From an uncultured Saprospiraceae bacterium (GTDB taxonomy: Bacteria; Bacteroidota; Bacteroidia; Chitinophagales; Saprospiraceae), in assembly GCA_938015435.1 (NCBI GenBank), contig CALLPN010000013.1, forward strand, positions 1 through 64,000: a stretch of DNA of 64,000 nucleotides, written 5' to 3'. The position numbers and the translations under genes were made by a program. The notes below the pieces were generated by a model. That model saw only the letters and a list, made by a program, of their open reading frames with translations, was not told where the DNA came from and did no database searches. Below are positions 34,690 to 45,700 of the stretch, one piece after another (position 1 is the stretch's first letter; every line of letters starts with the position of its first letter).

Positions 34690-36966
34690 TTGAGACAGTT
34701 AATAATTAGAATATCATCGTTACTGGTTTTTATCCTCAGCTCTATTATTTGCCAAGGTGCTCATATAGTAGGTGGTGATATGATATACGAATGCAGAGGA
34801 TTTGATGGTGTCGCTGGAAATTTTGAAATTACAATGACACTATATCGTGATACACAGGGTGGAGGAGCACAATTTGATCCTCAAGGTAGGTTCGGTTTAT
34901 TTCGGTTAAATCCTGATTTAGTAACATGGACTTATATTAGGACTATAGATGATGTCAACGTCCAAGATGTATCTAATGTATTTAATGTAGGAAGTAACCC
35001 TTGCCTAATCATTCCGCCGGATATTGGTGTTCAAAAAGGAGTGTATAAATTTTTAGTAAATCTACCGGTTACAAATACTGAATACATGATAGCCTATCAA
35101 AGGTGTTGTCGGAATGGATCTATTACAAATATAATAGATCCTGGAGTGACAGGATCGGTAACATCAATCAATATATCTGGCGCAGCAGTATCCACTTGTA
35201 ATGATAGTCCTGTATTCAATGATTTTCCTCCAATAGTAATTTGTGCTAATCAAGATGTTAACTTCGATCACTCGGCGACAGATCCGAATGGCGATGAACT
35301 CAGATATTCTTTTTGCAGTCCCTTGGCTTCTGGTGGTACAGATGGTTCTGGAACCAACGGTGGTGATTTGAATTCATGTACTGGTGTAAAACCTAGTCCT
35401 GCAATATGTATGCCTCCGTATGATCCAGTGCAATATAGACAACCCACTTATCAAGTATTCAACCCTATGGGCGGATCACCTCAAGTGTCAATAAATCCCA
35501 ATACCGGGCTTATTTCTGGGATCCCTTTGACTCCGGGTCAGTTTGTAGTGGGTATCTGTGTCGAAGAATGGAGAGGAGGAATTAAGATTGGAGAAGTAAG
35601 AAGAGACTTTCAATTTAATGTAACCAATTGCGAAGATGGTGTATTTGCTAGTATAGAAGCCGATGAAATCGTTAATGGAAAAAACTTTGTGATCAATTCA
35701 TGTGGAGATAATGTGGTAAATCTGGTTAATGGCAGTGGACTTCCTCAGTTTATTCAAGAATACTATTGGGAATTTGATATTGATGGAGATATACAGACAT
35801 TCAATACTAGAGACATTAGCCTTACATTACCAGATTTTGGAACATATACCGGAGTGATGCAAATCAACAATAATGTACCTGCTTCCGGATGTAGAGACAC
35901 GGCAGAAGTTACAATTAACCTCTATCCTCCAATATTTGCGGAATATACTTTTGACTACGATACTTGTATCGCAGGTCCTGTACAATTTACAAACCTAAGT
36001 TCCAGTGGTGCTGGCGCAATACTCGAAAATAATTGGAGCTTTGGTGACTTCAATACTTCAATTGAAGTAGATCCAGAACATACTTATTCGACGCCAGGTT
36101 TGTTTGGTACTGAGTTAGTAGTGGTAGATGGTAATAATTGTAAAGATTCTATAAGTTACCCCCTTTCATATTTTCCTGTACCTGGACTATTGATTATCGA
36201 GCCAACTACATTTGTTGGCTGTTTACCTGCCAATATATTTTTTAACAATCTATCGACACCTATTGATTCTACATATGATTTGGTATGGGATTTTGGCGAT
36301 GGAGGCACAAGCGGTGAGATCAGCCCATTTCATAATTACGAAGAAGTAGGAACATATAGTATTTCACTAGACGTCACTTCACCGATCGGATGTCAAACAG
36401 GAATATCTTTTCAGGATTGGATAGAAGTACTACCTAGTCCATTTGCGGCATTCGATTGTACTCCTGAGGAATTATCTAATTTCAATAAGACTGTAGATAT
36501 CACTGATCAATCAGAAGATGCTATCGATTGGTTTTACATATTTAGTGATGGTGGAACCAGAGATGTACAAAATCCTAGTTATACATTCCAAGATACTGGA
36601 ATATATACTATTATGCAGGTTGTAGAACACGAATCAGGCTGTACTGATACATTGACCAAAATAGTTGATGTATCTCCAGTGGTGACCTTGCATATGCCTA
36701 ATGCGTTTACACCTAACAATGATGGACTTAATGATGATTTTCGTGGTACAGGTTTTATTTCAGGTCTCAGAGAATATACATTGAGTATTTGGAATAGGTG
36801 GGGAGAAAAGATATTTGAAAACAATGATCCAAGTCAAGGTTGGAACGGAGAATATAACAATGCAGGACAACAAGCGATGGGAGGAGTCTATGTTTATACA
36901 GTTCAGTATCTGGGCCCTCGAGGTAATGTATTTGAACTCAAAGGAAACGTAACATTGATCAGGTAA
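34690..36966 (+). CDS. Secreted PKD-domain protein with CHU_C type B T9SS sorting domain
   Basis: A 758-residue exported protein. The TTG at 34690 is the start: an in-frame stop lies 6 bases before it, and a signal peptide follows (hydrophobic LLVFILSSIICQ). N-terminal region (about 24-320) with GGDMIYECRG and many cysteines, found in large Bacteroidota adhesins; PKD-like beta domains at about 420-650 (WSFGDFNTS, VWDFGDGGTSGEISPFHNY, GTYSISLDV); the end (~669-758) is the gliding-motility-associated C-terminal domain: PNAFTPNNDGLNDDF, SIWNRWGEKIFEN, GGVYVYTVQY. This type B signal is exported by T9SS and is expected to be surface-attached. Probably an adhesin or matrix protein; ligand unknown. 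Confidence 0.85.
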   Translation: MRQLIIRISSLLVFILSSIICQGAHIVGGDMIYECRGFDGVAGNFEITMTLYRDTQGGGAQFDPQGRFGLFRLNPDLVTWTYIRTIDDVNVQDVSNVFNVGSNPCLIIPPDIGVQKGVYKFLVNLPVTNTEYMIAYQRCCRNGSITNIIDPGVTGSVTSINISGAAVSTCNDSPVFNDFPPIVICANQDVNFDHSATDPNGDELRYSFCSPLASGGTDGSGTNGGDLNSCTGVKPSPAICMPPYDPVQYRQPTYQVFNPMGGSPQVSINPNTGLISGIPLTPGQFVVGICVEEWRGGIKIGEVRRDFQFNVTNCEDGVFASIEADEIVNGKNFVINSCGDNVVNLVNGSGLPQFIQEYYWEFDIDGDIQTFNTRDISLTLPDFGTYTGVMQINNNVPASGCRDTAEVTINLYPPIFAEYTFDYDTCIAGPVQFTNLSSSGAGAILENNWSFGDFNTSIEVDPEHTYSTPGLFGTELVVVDGNNCKDSISYPLSYFPVPGLLIIEPTTFVGCLPANIFFNNLSTPIDSTYDLVWDFGDGGTSGEISPFHNYEEVGTYSISLDVTSPIGCQTGISFQDWIEVLPSPFAAFDCTPEELSNFNKTVDITDQSEDAIDWFYIFSDGGTRDVQNPSYTFQDTGIYTIMQVVEHESGCTDTLTKIVDVSPVVTLHMPNAFTPNNDGLNDDFRGTGFISGLREYTLSIWNRWGEKIFENNDPSQGWNGEYNNAGQQAMGGVYVYTVQYLGPRGNVFELKGNVTLIR

Positions 36967-37061
36967 TACAAGTCGGATTATTATGCTCAATATCAGAGGT
37001 TCTATATATTTGAGAAATTGATATGTGAACGTATGCTGATAGAAAAAATAATTGCCATATA

Positions 37062-37092
37062 GTTGTAATTATAAATTAAAAGATTACTTTTG
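37062..37092 (+). promoter_or_regulatory. Promoter of rplS
   Basis: GTTG at 37062-37065 and TACTTTTG at 37085-37092 (exact TAnnTTTG) are separated by 19 bases, the Bacteroidota consensus layout. It lies 37 bases before the ATG. Confidence 0.65.
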
Positions 37093-37128
37093 CGATCTTA
37101 AATTTCGAATCTGATAAAAATAAGTACG

Positions 37129-37491
37129 ATGGATTTAATAAAATTCGTAAACGAACAACTAAGTGTCGCAAATGAAATTCCTGATTTCAGACCTGGTGAT
37201 AATGTAGCAGTAAGCTATAAAATTGTAGAAGGCGAAAAGTCCAGAATACAGATATATAGAGGAGATGTGATACAGATTAGCGGTAAAGGAGCAACTAAAA
37301 CTTTCACTGTTAGAAAAATGTCTAGCGGAGTAGGAGTAGAAAGAATCTTTCCCTTAGCATCACCAAACCTAGTAGAGGTGAAAGTCTTAAAGAGAGGTAA
37401 GGTAAGAAGAGCTAAATTGTTTTACCTAAGAGAATTAGTAGGTAAGAGAGCTAAGATTAAAGAAAGAAAATACGTAAAGAAAGACAAGTAG
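37129..37491 (+). CDS. rplS: 50S ribosomal protein L19
   Basis: A 120-residue ribosomal protein at the interface of the two subunits. Family sequence is clear: IPDFRPGDNVAVSYKIVEGEKSRIQ, then VIQISGKGATKTFTVRKMSSGVGVERIFP, then AKLFYLRELVGKRAKIKERK (each in parts). It has its own promoter and a strong terminator and is not followed by trmD or rpsP, as in the classical operon, so it is monocistronic. The C-terminal extension is short and basic. It sits amid surface-protein genes as an isolated housekeeping gene. Confidence 0.97.
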   Translation: MDLIKFVNEQLSVANEIPDFRPGDNVAVSYKIVEGEKSRIQIYRGDVIQISGKGATKTFTVRKMSSGVGVERIFPLASPNLVEVKVLKRGKVRRAKLFYLRELVGKRAKIKERKYVKKDK

Positions 37492-37531
37492 AGTCTTTTG
37501 GGATATCATTAAGGTATCCAATTTAAAATAT

Positions 37532-37563
37532 AAAGAGCTGTCAGTAATGATAGCTCTTTTTTT
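37532..37563 (+). terminator. Rho-independent terminator after rplS
   Basis: The arms AAAGAGCT and AGCTCTTT (37532-37539, 37552-37559), with inner TCA/TGA pairs, are followed by seven T. Confidence 0.88.
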
Positions 37564-37760
37564 ATTTAAAGGTATTTCGATGAACCAAAGCGAAAGTGAT
37601 CTTAGTATAACATAATAGCAATGAGATCAAGATTATGAACTTATGCATTTCTGAGACTTGTATTTTGCGAGAGATGGTTTTTAAATTGCTCAATTCGATT
37701 AATACTCTTATCTTAGTTTGCAGCAACTTTAACTAGATTTTCTATTCTCAATACTCTTGG

Positions 37761-38147
37761 ATGACAAATTTTACGAAATCAGTGTTCTATATTAGTGTTT
37801 GTATCGTGTTAGGTACATCATGTAAAGAAGAGGCTGTTAGTGCATTGGACTATGGAGATAGTTATGGCTCTTGGATATTAGACGAAGCAATAAAAGATGG
37901 TAAAGTTACTAAGACATTAGAAGGCACGACATTTAATATTGATACAGCTATACTATCGACTAATCTTTTTGGAATAGATAAAAGCTATAATTACGAACGA
38001 AATGGTAGTCAATTAAAATTGACCGAAAATGAAATGCAGCTATTCACAGTGAGTAAGTCTACACCAGACACATTAATATTGAATATGGTGCGAAAGAGAA
38101 AAACCTTTCAGTTCCTTATGCTTAGAAACAATAAAATAGAGCAATAA
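37761..38147 (+). CDS. Predicted lipoprotein, unknown
   Basis: A 128-residue protein with a lipoprotein signal (GTSC, Cys21). The mature part resembles a lipocalin-like ligand-binding barrel (GSWILDEAIKDGKVTKTLEG, KSYNYERNGSQLKLTENEMQLF in parts) but I make no firm family claim. It precedes the GWxTD and CHRD genes on the same strand, separated by 83 bases, so it may be part of a surface-protein transcript. Confidence 0.6.
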   Translation: MTNFTKSVFYISVCIVLGTSCKEEAVSALDYGDSYGSWILDEAIKDGKVTKTLEGTTFNIDTAILSTNLFGIDKSYNYERNGSQLKLTENEMQLFTVSKSTPDTLILNMVRKRKTFQFLMLRNNKIEQ

Positions 38148-38230
38148 TTCATTCAGCTCGCTAATCATTTACATTCTATACCTACACTCCATTTAGGTTT
38201 TTTTTCCTATCACAGTATAATGTATTCACT

Positions 38231-39655
38231 ATGAAGCATCTATTTACATTGTTCTTCCTTGCGGTATCCTTTCAGGGATGGTCTATCAAAGCAAGTGTCG
38301 ACTTTCTAAGATTTAGTAATATTAACCAGCAATATTTGGAGGTAAACTATAGAATATTTGCTAATAGCCTATCAGCACCCAACCCAGAATCTGACAATGA
38401 AGTGTTATCTACGATAATGATATATAAGGGAGAAGATATCGTAGATTTTCAAAAGAATATGCTTGTCGGTAGTAAATCGGACTCAACCAAAGATCTATTA
38501 GATGTTCGCAGATTTTTATTAGAACCAGGATCTTATAAAGTGGTCGTAGAATTAAGAGATCAGAGAGGAAAGAAGCAGATATTTAAAGTAGAAAAGGAAA
38601 TCATTATCGTTCCGCGTGCATTGCAATCGATCTCAGATATAATGCTTCTAGCTACAGTATCACAATCTGATCAAGAGTCAGCGATGGTACGTAATGGGGT
38701 ATATATGGAGATGTTGCCATATGCTTATTATGGAAAGGAATCGAATGTAATGAACTCTTATGTAGAGGTATATGGTATGCAGGGTACAGATAAATATTAC
38801 TGTAGTTACGAGATAGTACAAGGTTATGATTCCGATCCTGGAAGCGTAGAAGTGATTAAGTATAAAAGATTAGATCCAATTGAATTAAAGGCTTATTTAT
38901 TGAATTTAGATATTTCAGACCTTACTTCTGGCAATTACCATTTTGTAGTAAAGCTTTATGATAATACAAAGAAAGTTATTGGTAGTAGTTGTATCAATTT
39001 TGTAAAAGTAAACCCTGAAGCCGATATAAATCAACTTAGCAAAAGATCGGACAAGATTGATAATTCATTCGTTCATGAAATAGAGGTCGATAGCTTAGAT
39101 TATTACCTCAAAGCCATAGCACCAATTGTATTAGAGCCTAAAAGATCATTACTCGAAGAGCTTATGGAGAATGACAATACAATAGCAAAAAGAAGATTTA
39201 TTCATGAGTACTGGAAGGAAACCTCAGGAGACAATGCAGAAGGAGCGTCTATAGCGTATATGAAAATTGCTAGGGCTGTAGATCATAATTTTTTCAATGG
39301 TACGTCTTATGGTTTTGATACCGATATGGGATACATATTCCTCAGGTATGGAAAACCTGATGATGCGGTGGTGGTGGATGATGAGTTGTCAGCATTTCCT
39401 TATCAAATATGGAGATACAATAAGGTATTGTCTACGGGCGAAAACAATGTTAAATTTCTCTTTTACGCTCCATCATTGAGTCATAGAGATTATAGATTAT
39501 TACATTCTACATGCAGGTTAGAGTTTCAAAACCCATCTTGGGAAGCTGAGCTATATAGAAAAATACCAGAAGAAGAAGTAGGAAACCCAACAGAGGTCAG
39601 AAGCACTAACGATGGGTTTACTCGCAGAGCTAAAGACCTATGGAATGACTTTTAA
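38231..39655 (+). CDS. GWxTD-domain secreted protein
   Basis: A 474-residue exported protein: signal peptide MKHLFTLFFLAVSFQGWSIKA, then two beta-sandwich-like regions (~25-150 and ~170-290, with SGNYHFVVKLYDNTKK), and in the C-terminal third the GWxTD domain: HEYWKETSGDNAEGASIAYMKIA in parts, SYGFDTDMGYIFLRYGKPDD, QIWRYNK. The signature is GFDTD instead of GWKTD, a mild variant. The domain is found in Bacteroidota and Chlorobi envelope proteins with unknown biochemistry. Ends ERAKDLWNDF without a sorting domain. Immediately upstream of the giant CHRD gene. Confidence 0.8.
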   Translation: MKHLFTLFFLAVSFQGWSIKASVDFLRFSNINQQYLEVNYRIFANSLSAPNPESDNEVLSTIMIYKGEDIVDFQKNMLVGSKSDSTKDLLDVRRFLLEPGSYKVVVELRDQRGKKQIFKVEKEIIIVPRALQSISDIMLLATVSQSDQESAMVRNGVYMEMLPYAYYGKESNVMNSYVEVYGMQGTDKYYCSYEIVQGYDSDPGSVEVIKYKRLDPIELKAYLLNLDISDLTSGNYHFVVKLYDNTKKVIGSSCINFVKVNPEADINQLSKRSDKIDNSFVHEIEVDSLDYYLKAIAPIVLEPKRSLLEELMENDNTIAKRRFIHEYWKETSGDNAEGASIAYMKIARAVDHNFFNGTSYGFDTDMGYIFLRYGKPDDAVVVDDELSAFPYQIWRYNKVLSTGENNVKFLFYAPSLSHRDYRLLHSTCRLEFQNPSWEAELYRKIPEEEVGNPTEVRSTNDGFTRRAKDLWNDF

Positions 39656-39781
39656 ATAGAAAAGTAATGCGAAGGCAACAGTATTTTATTGTCTACTAAG
39701 TGATATTTGCGATTTTTAGTATCTTGATGACTACTATTATAACAGTCGCCGAATTATTGATTTTACTATAATACTACTGAG

Positions 39782-42700
39782 ATGACCAACCGAATACTTC
39801 TTATAGGGATAGCCTTGTTTTGCTCGTTCCATATATATGCACAAGAATATAAAGCTAAACTTATTGGCTACAATCAATCGTTGCCTGTAGTTACGGAAGC
39901 CATAGGTGTAATTTCTGCAGAATACGATGGACAATTTTTACGAATAGAAGGAAGGGTAGACAATCTCGAAGGTACATTTCAGTTGGGATTCAATGATGGT
40001 ATCAGTCTTTACGTTGGTTCACAGGGCACGAAAGGTGTTAAATTGGCTTCTATGCTACCGTTTGTTGATGCGGATAATCATGGATTTGATCTCTTAGCAA
40101 TAGCCAATAGATTTGAATTGACACCCGAAGAAGTAATAGCATTGAATAACAATGAGCTCTACATAAATGTCAGTACAGACCTTCATCCAGAAGGAGAGAT
40201 AAGGGCACAGATCGTACCTCAAGCGACGGAAGTATATTACTGTACCTTATTGGGTAGTGGGGTTACTCACCCTTACCCGACAAGAGGACAAGGATCTGTT
40301 TTGATTGCAAAAATGGGAGATAGCATATCTATCTCTGGATCATTTAGAAATTTAGAAGGTGGTTTTGATATTACAGATATCAATGGTGCTACACTCAGAA
40401 GTGAGTATGCAGGAAAAGATGGCACATTGCTTTCTAATCTCGTAGTAGAAGCAGATACAGTCGCCAATGCGGGTATCATAAGAAACGCGGTTAATAAATA
40501 TAAACTTAATGCTTCAGAATCTGCTAACCTTGATGACGGAGGGGTGTACGTAAATATCGTCAGTGATAAATTTAATAAATCAGAATTAAGAGGTCAGGCA
40601 ACATTGGGTGTCAAGCAACTGTATATTGCTAATCTCAGGTCATATAATGCAATCCCCTTTAATAATTCTAAAGCAACAGGAAAAATCTTGATCCAGAGAA
40701 ATCATAGTGATTCATTGCTTCTTTCTGGTTCTTTTCAAGGATTAGAATCTGATATCGCTATTGAATTTGCTGGAGGTACAATTATGTATGATGGAGTACA
40801 AGGTCAATCTGGGTCTACACAACAGTTATTAGTACCTACATTATCTGTCGGAAACAGGTTCGGTACATTTCAAGCGGAAAATAATGTATTTCAATATTTG
40901 CCAGGTGACCTTCAAAAACTTGACGATCATGGGTTTTATATAATTATACATAGTGAGGATAGGTTTAATGGTGAGATCAGAGGGCAAGTGATGCCAATAG
41001 GTCAAAACAATTTTTCTATCGTAATGAATGATATCCAAACTGAGGAAGGAAATATTACAGGACATAAGGCTTATATCGATGCAGTGCAAATGGGTGACCA
41101 GGTAACTTTCTCTGGGTCTTTGTTGGATAGTATTCCAGGACTCACTGCAAACGCCTTGTCTCTCAATGAAGGGCTACCTGGTATATCGGGCTCTCAATTA
41201 TTGGAGTTGGTATTAGAACAAGACGATAATTCGAATCATACATTGATAGATCCCAGTTCAAATACTTTTATGATAGGAGATACACTCTTGCAAGAAATAT
41301 TTGATCGAAGGACTTATTTAGATATAAGTAATCCTAATGGGCAAGAAGTCATACGTGGTCAGATGTTACCAACGGTACAGTCTATTTATTTTGTTCCGCT
41401 ATCGGATCGTCAAACAGTGCATCACCAAAATAGTAATGCAAGCGGTATGATGATCGTGGAGCAAAATGACGATTCGGAAATTAAAGTTGTCGGAACCTTC
41501 GAAAACTTATCTTCAAATTTGGATGATGCGATCACAGGAAATATACTTCTTCATGAAGGGAAATATGGAACTACAGGGCCAGCTTTTAGAGCCTTGATTC
41601 CGATAGTAAATGCTGACGAAAGAGGTGGAATTATTTTGCCAGACGACAATACTTTTTTTATACAAGATTCAAGAGCAGAAGTTCTTCAAGAAAGTGGTTT
41701 GTATCTAAGTGTGATCACCGAAGAAGAAGAGGACGGAGAATTAAGAGGACAAATATTAGAGTTGGCAGATGCATATTATAATACTCAATTACATTCGACT
41801 AATGTAGTTACTTCTAGTTTAGCCAATGGCATGGGGCAATTGCTTCTCATTCGGAAAGATTCAAAGGTTGGTGTGATTGGTACTTTTGAACAATTGGATG
41901 GTGTAGTGAATATCAGTAATAATGGAGGCGTCTCGATAAGGGAAGGAGCAATAGATCAAAATGGAGATATTAAATTTCTATTATTTCCAGAATATTCTGT
42001 GGATAGTTTATCAGGTGTTTTTGATCAAACTGATAATACGCTTTTCTTATCAACACAAAATGTTGAGGATCTCAACAATGAAAAATACTATGTTGAATTG
42101 AGAAAAACATCGCAAGACGGACCTGCATTACGTGGGCAGATACAGTCGATGAAAAATATTTCACCTGCTCCTGCAATAATTATAAATCCTGAAAATACAG
42201 ATACGATTTTGATTGATGGGATAGTGACGAGTCAATTGGATTTTGATATTCAAAGCGATCCGAATAACACTACTTCTCTTCGCATATCTGATAGACCAGA
42301 TTTTCTCCCTACGATATATGCGCGCAACTTTGGATTCAATGAAGAGATTAGTTTAAATTATACGATTATAGATGACCTACTTCATAATCTAAGTCAGCAG
42401 GTAGGTGATACACTTAGACTCTATTATAAAGTAGTCAAAAGTGATGGTGCAGATCATCATGATGGGGAGTTGAAATCTATGAATCTTATTAGAGGACTAA
42501 TAACTGATGTGCCAGAAGTATACAAAGCGCATCTTACCGCTAATCACTCAGTACCACCGAGACAATCTACGGGATATGGTCAGATACTAGCTGAAGTATT
42601 GGATAGTACGCTTCGTATTAGCGGTACTATAGAAGGCTTGATGGGCGAGATAGATGCTATGCATATACATCTAGGTATGGCAGGTATTAATGGCCCTGCA

Positions 42701-45700
42701 ATTTTGCCTTTGTCAGCAACGATTTCTGCTGACGGGAAATCTGCTCAACTGGCTACAATTGATAATACATATCCACTTACAGCAACTCAATTAGACACCT
42801 TAAATGATAGAGGACTATACATCAATGTGCATACTTCATTATTTCCTGCAGGAGAAGTGAGAGGTCAAATTTTACCTGATGCAGATGCGTATTATTATGC
42901 CAATCTTTTAGGAAGTAATACTACTGATTCATATCTAACAGATGCAGCAGGAGCACTTAGTATCGAAGTGAGAGATGGAACAATGACAATCACAGGAACC
43001 TATCAGAATTTAGATTCTCCATATGATTTTGACGCTCTGGGAGGATCTCATCTTAAACTCGGATTGCCTGGTAAAGATGGTCCTACTTTATTTACATTAG
43101 TACCAATAGAAATGGATTCCCTTAACGGTATATATCAAGCGCAGTCCAATACATATGATCTAACCGCTACTGACCTTACTATACTAGAAGGTAGGAATAT
43201 GTATGCTGATATTCATACAGATGATAGACCAAATGGAGCTATTAGAGGAATGGTAACACCTATGCTCAAAGCATCTTTTAGAGCAGAATTAGGAAGTTTA
43301 CATCATCACCATATTATGAATGATTATTCAAGGGGAATAGTACAAGTGGACTTGGGAATCAATGATAGTATTGGTATCTATGGTACATTTAGCGACTTAT
43401 CTAGCAGTACTAATGACTTTAATGGATTGATAAATTATCGATATGGATTTGATGATGATGTAAGAGACATAATGTCTATCAATGCTAATTTTGATACTCA
43501 AGATTCTGTAGCAGGATCGTTTCTATTTGAAAATAATATAATTGCAGCGAATGATAGTTTAGCTAAAGAACTAATGCTTAGATCGCATCATATCAATATA
43601 GATCTCAATGATGGGTTTGGAGGTATACGCGGACAAGTACTTGGACTATCTCAGCAATATCTATATGCTAAGATGAATGGTTATCAAATGATGCCATCGC
43701 TCGGAGGGGGGAGTGTGAAAACGACATACATAGAAAGGGTAGGTGAAAAGTTGCATTTCTCTGGATCGACAGGGAGTGAAACTTCAACAATATCTTTGCA
43801 CCAAGAGCTTATTGGAAATGAAGGACCTCAGATCGTTTCATTTGAGGGAGATGAACTTAATGGTGAATATTTATTAGATCCTTATCAAGCGATTATAGCC
43901 ATAGATAGCTCGCTACAGTCTCTCATGGATAATCATGCTACTTATATGCAGCACGATGATGTAATTAATGGTAATAGTAAAAGAGGACAGATTGTTACGG
44001 ATACGAGATACATACACTTAGGTATTGTGTCTGGTATAGATCAGCTTAGATCTATAGATACTGATGCAGAAGGTCGTGTTCTTTTAGTTTCAAAATGGGA
44101 TGATACTTATAGCTTTACAGGTTCAGTAAAAGATTTAACTGGAGGACTTAATACGGATATAGCAGGGGGTATGCATTTACATAGTGGTCTACCAGGAGAT
44201 GTCGGTGATGTAGTATCAGTAATAACTTCAGTTGTCGATGGAGCAGACTATAATATCGAAGAGAACATTATCAATAATTCAGTGCAATTCGATTCACTTC
44301 AAAATGCAAATGCACTCTACTTTAATGTGCATTCTGTTGATTTTTCTAATGGTGAAATTAGATCTCAAATGAGACCATTGTCTAATTATTATTATACATC
44401 TACGTTAAATGGAGATCATGTAATTAATAATAATGATAGTGATGCATTAGGAAAAATATTTTTAGATATCGCAGGTGATCGTTCTACTTATTACGGTAGT
44501 TACAAAGAATTATCATTTCCAATTAGTGGAGCATCAACAGGAAGTGCAATAGGTTATAATCTTGTATATGAAGATTTTAATTTCATTCAGAATTTAGATG
44601 TAAATGTGAAGAGTAATAATTCGGGTGAATGGTTTGCTGAGGATAATATGATGCTAACTTCTCAAAATACCTTAGATGCTCTAGAAAATAAATTGGTCAA
44701 TGTAGCGGTCAGCGATGTATTTGATGACATAGACATAGGCGGAAGATTGCTAGAAGTAATTAACCAATTTCCTCAAGTGAATAACCTTGTACCTTCAGTA
44801 CCTAATGATACTTTATTGATAGAAGGAACTCTGACTGACTTGTATACAAGTGATTGGACAACTGCAGTAGACGATGATTCATTGATGTATAGATTTCAAT
44901 TGTCTACATCGCCTGTGTTTTTAGATTTGATATATGAAGAAAATGTACTGAATCAAAATGTGTTTTCTATGAGTTTGGCTCAGTTGCAATTAGCATTAGA
45001 GAATGCTGGAGTTGTATCAGGCGATACGGTAGATATTTATCAACGAGTTTATATTACAGATGGATCTGAAGATGTTTTTGGCGATGTTTCTTCGTTTACA
45101 GCAATTCGTAGTGTGGTAGCAGATCCTGCAGAATTATATCGTGTTTATTTATCAGGATATCAACAGAAAAGTCCAGCAGCTAGTAGAGGACAAGGTAATA
45201 TAGAAATAGTATTACAAGGGAACACTATGACCGTCGAAGGCTCTTTCTTAGGTTTGGAATCTTCTTTGGCTGATGCGCTGAATGGAGGTGCACATATTCA
45301 AATTGGGTTAGCAGGTGAGGATGGTCCGATTATGTATTCACTCAATGTTGATTCTGGGTCTGATGATCGCTCTGGAAACATCAATGGCGCTGAAAATATT
45401 TTTGAAATATCTGATGAAGAAAAAGAAATCATTAAAAGAAGAGAAGCATATGTTAGTATATACTCTGATAAATATACGACAGGTGAACTGAGAGGCCAGA
45501 TATTGCCTATTGCCGATGATTATTTTATTTCTGCATTAACGACCTCACAAATGTTAAGTCAAGAATTAACATTGGATGCGGGTCAGTTAGTTATGGAAGT
45601 ATATTTAGATTCTATATGGATTTCAGGATCTATTCACCATTCAACTAATGCAAATGTGAATTACGCTTTGTACGCAGGGTTTGCAGGACAAGAAGGGCAA

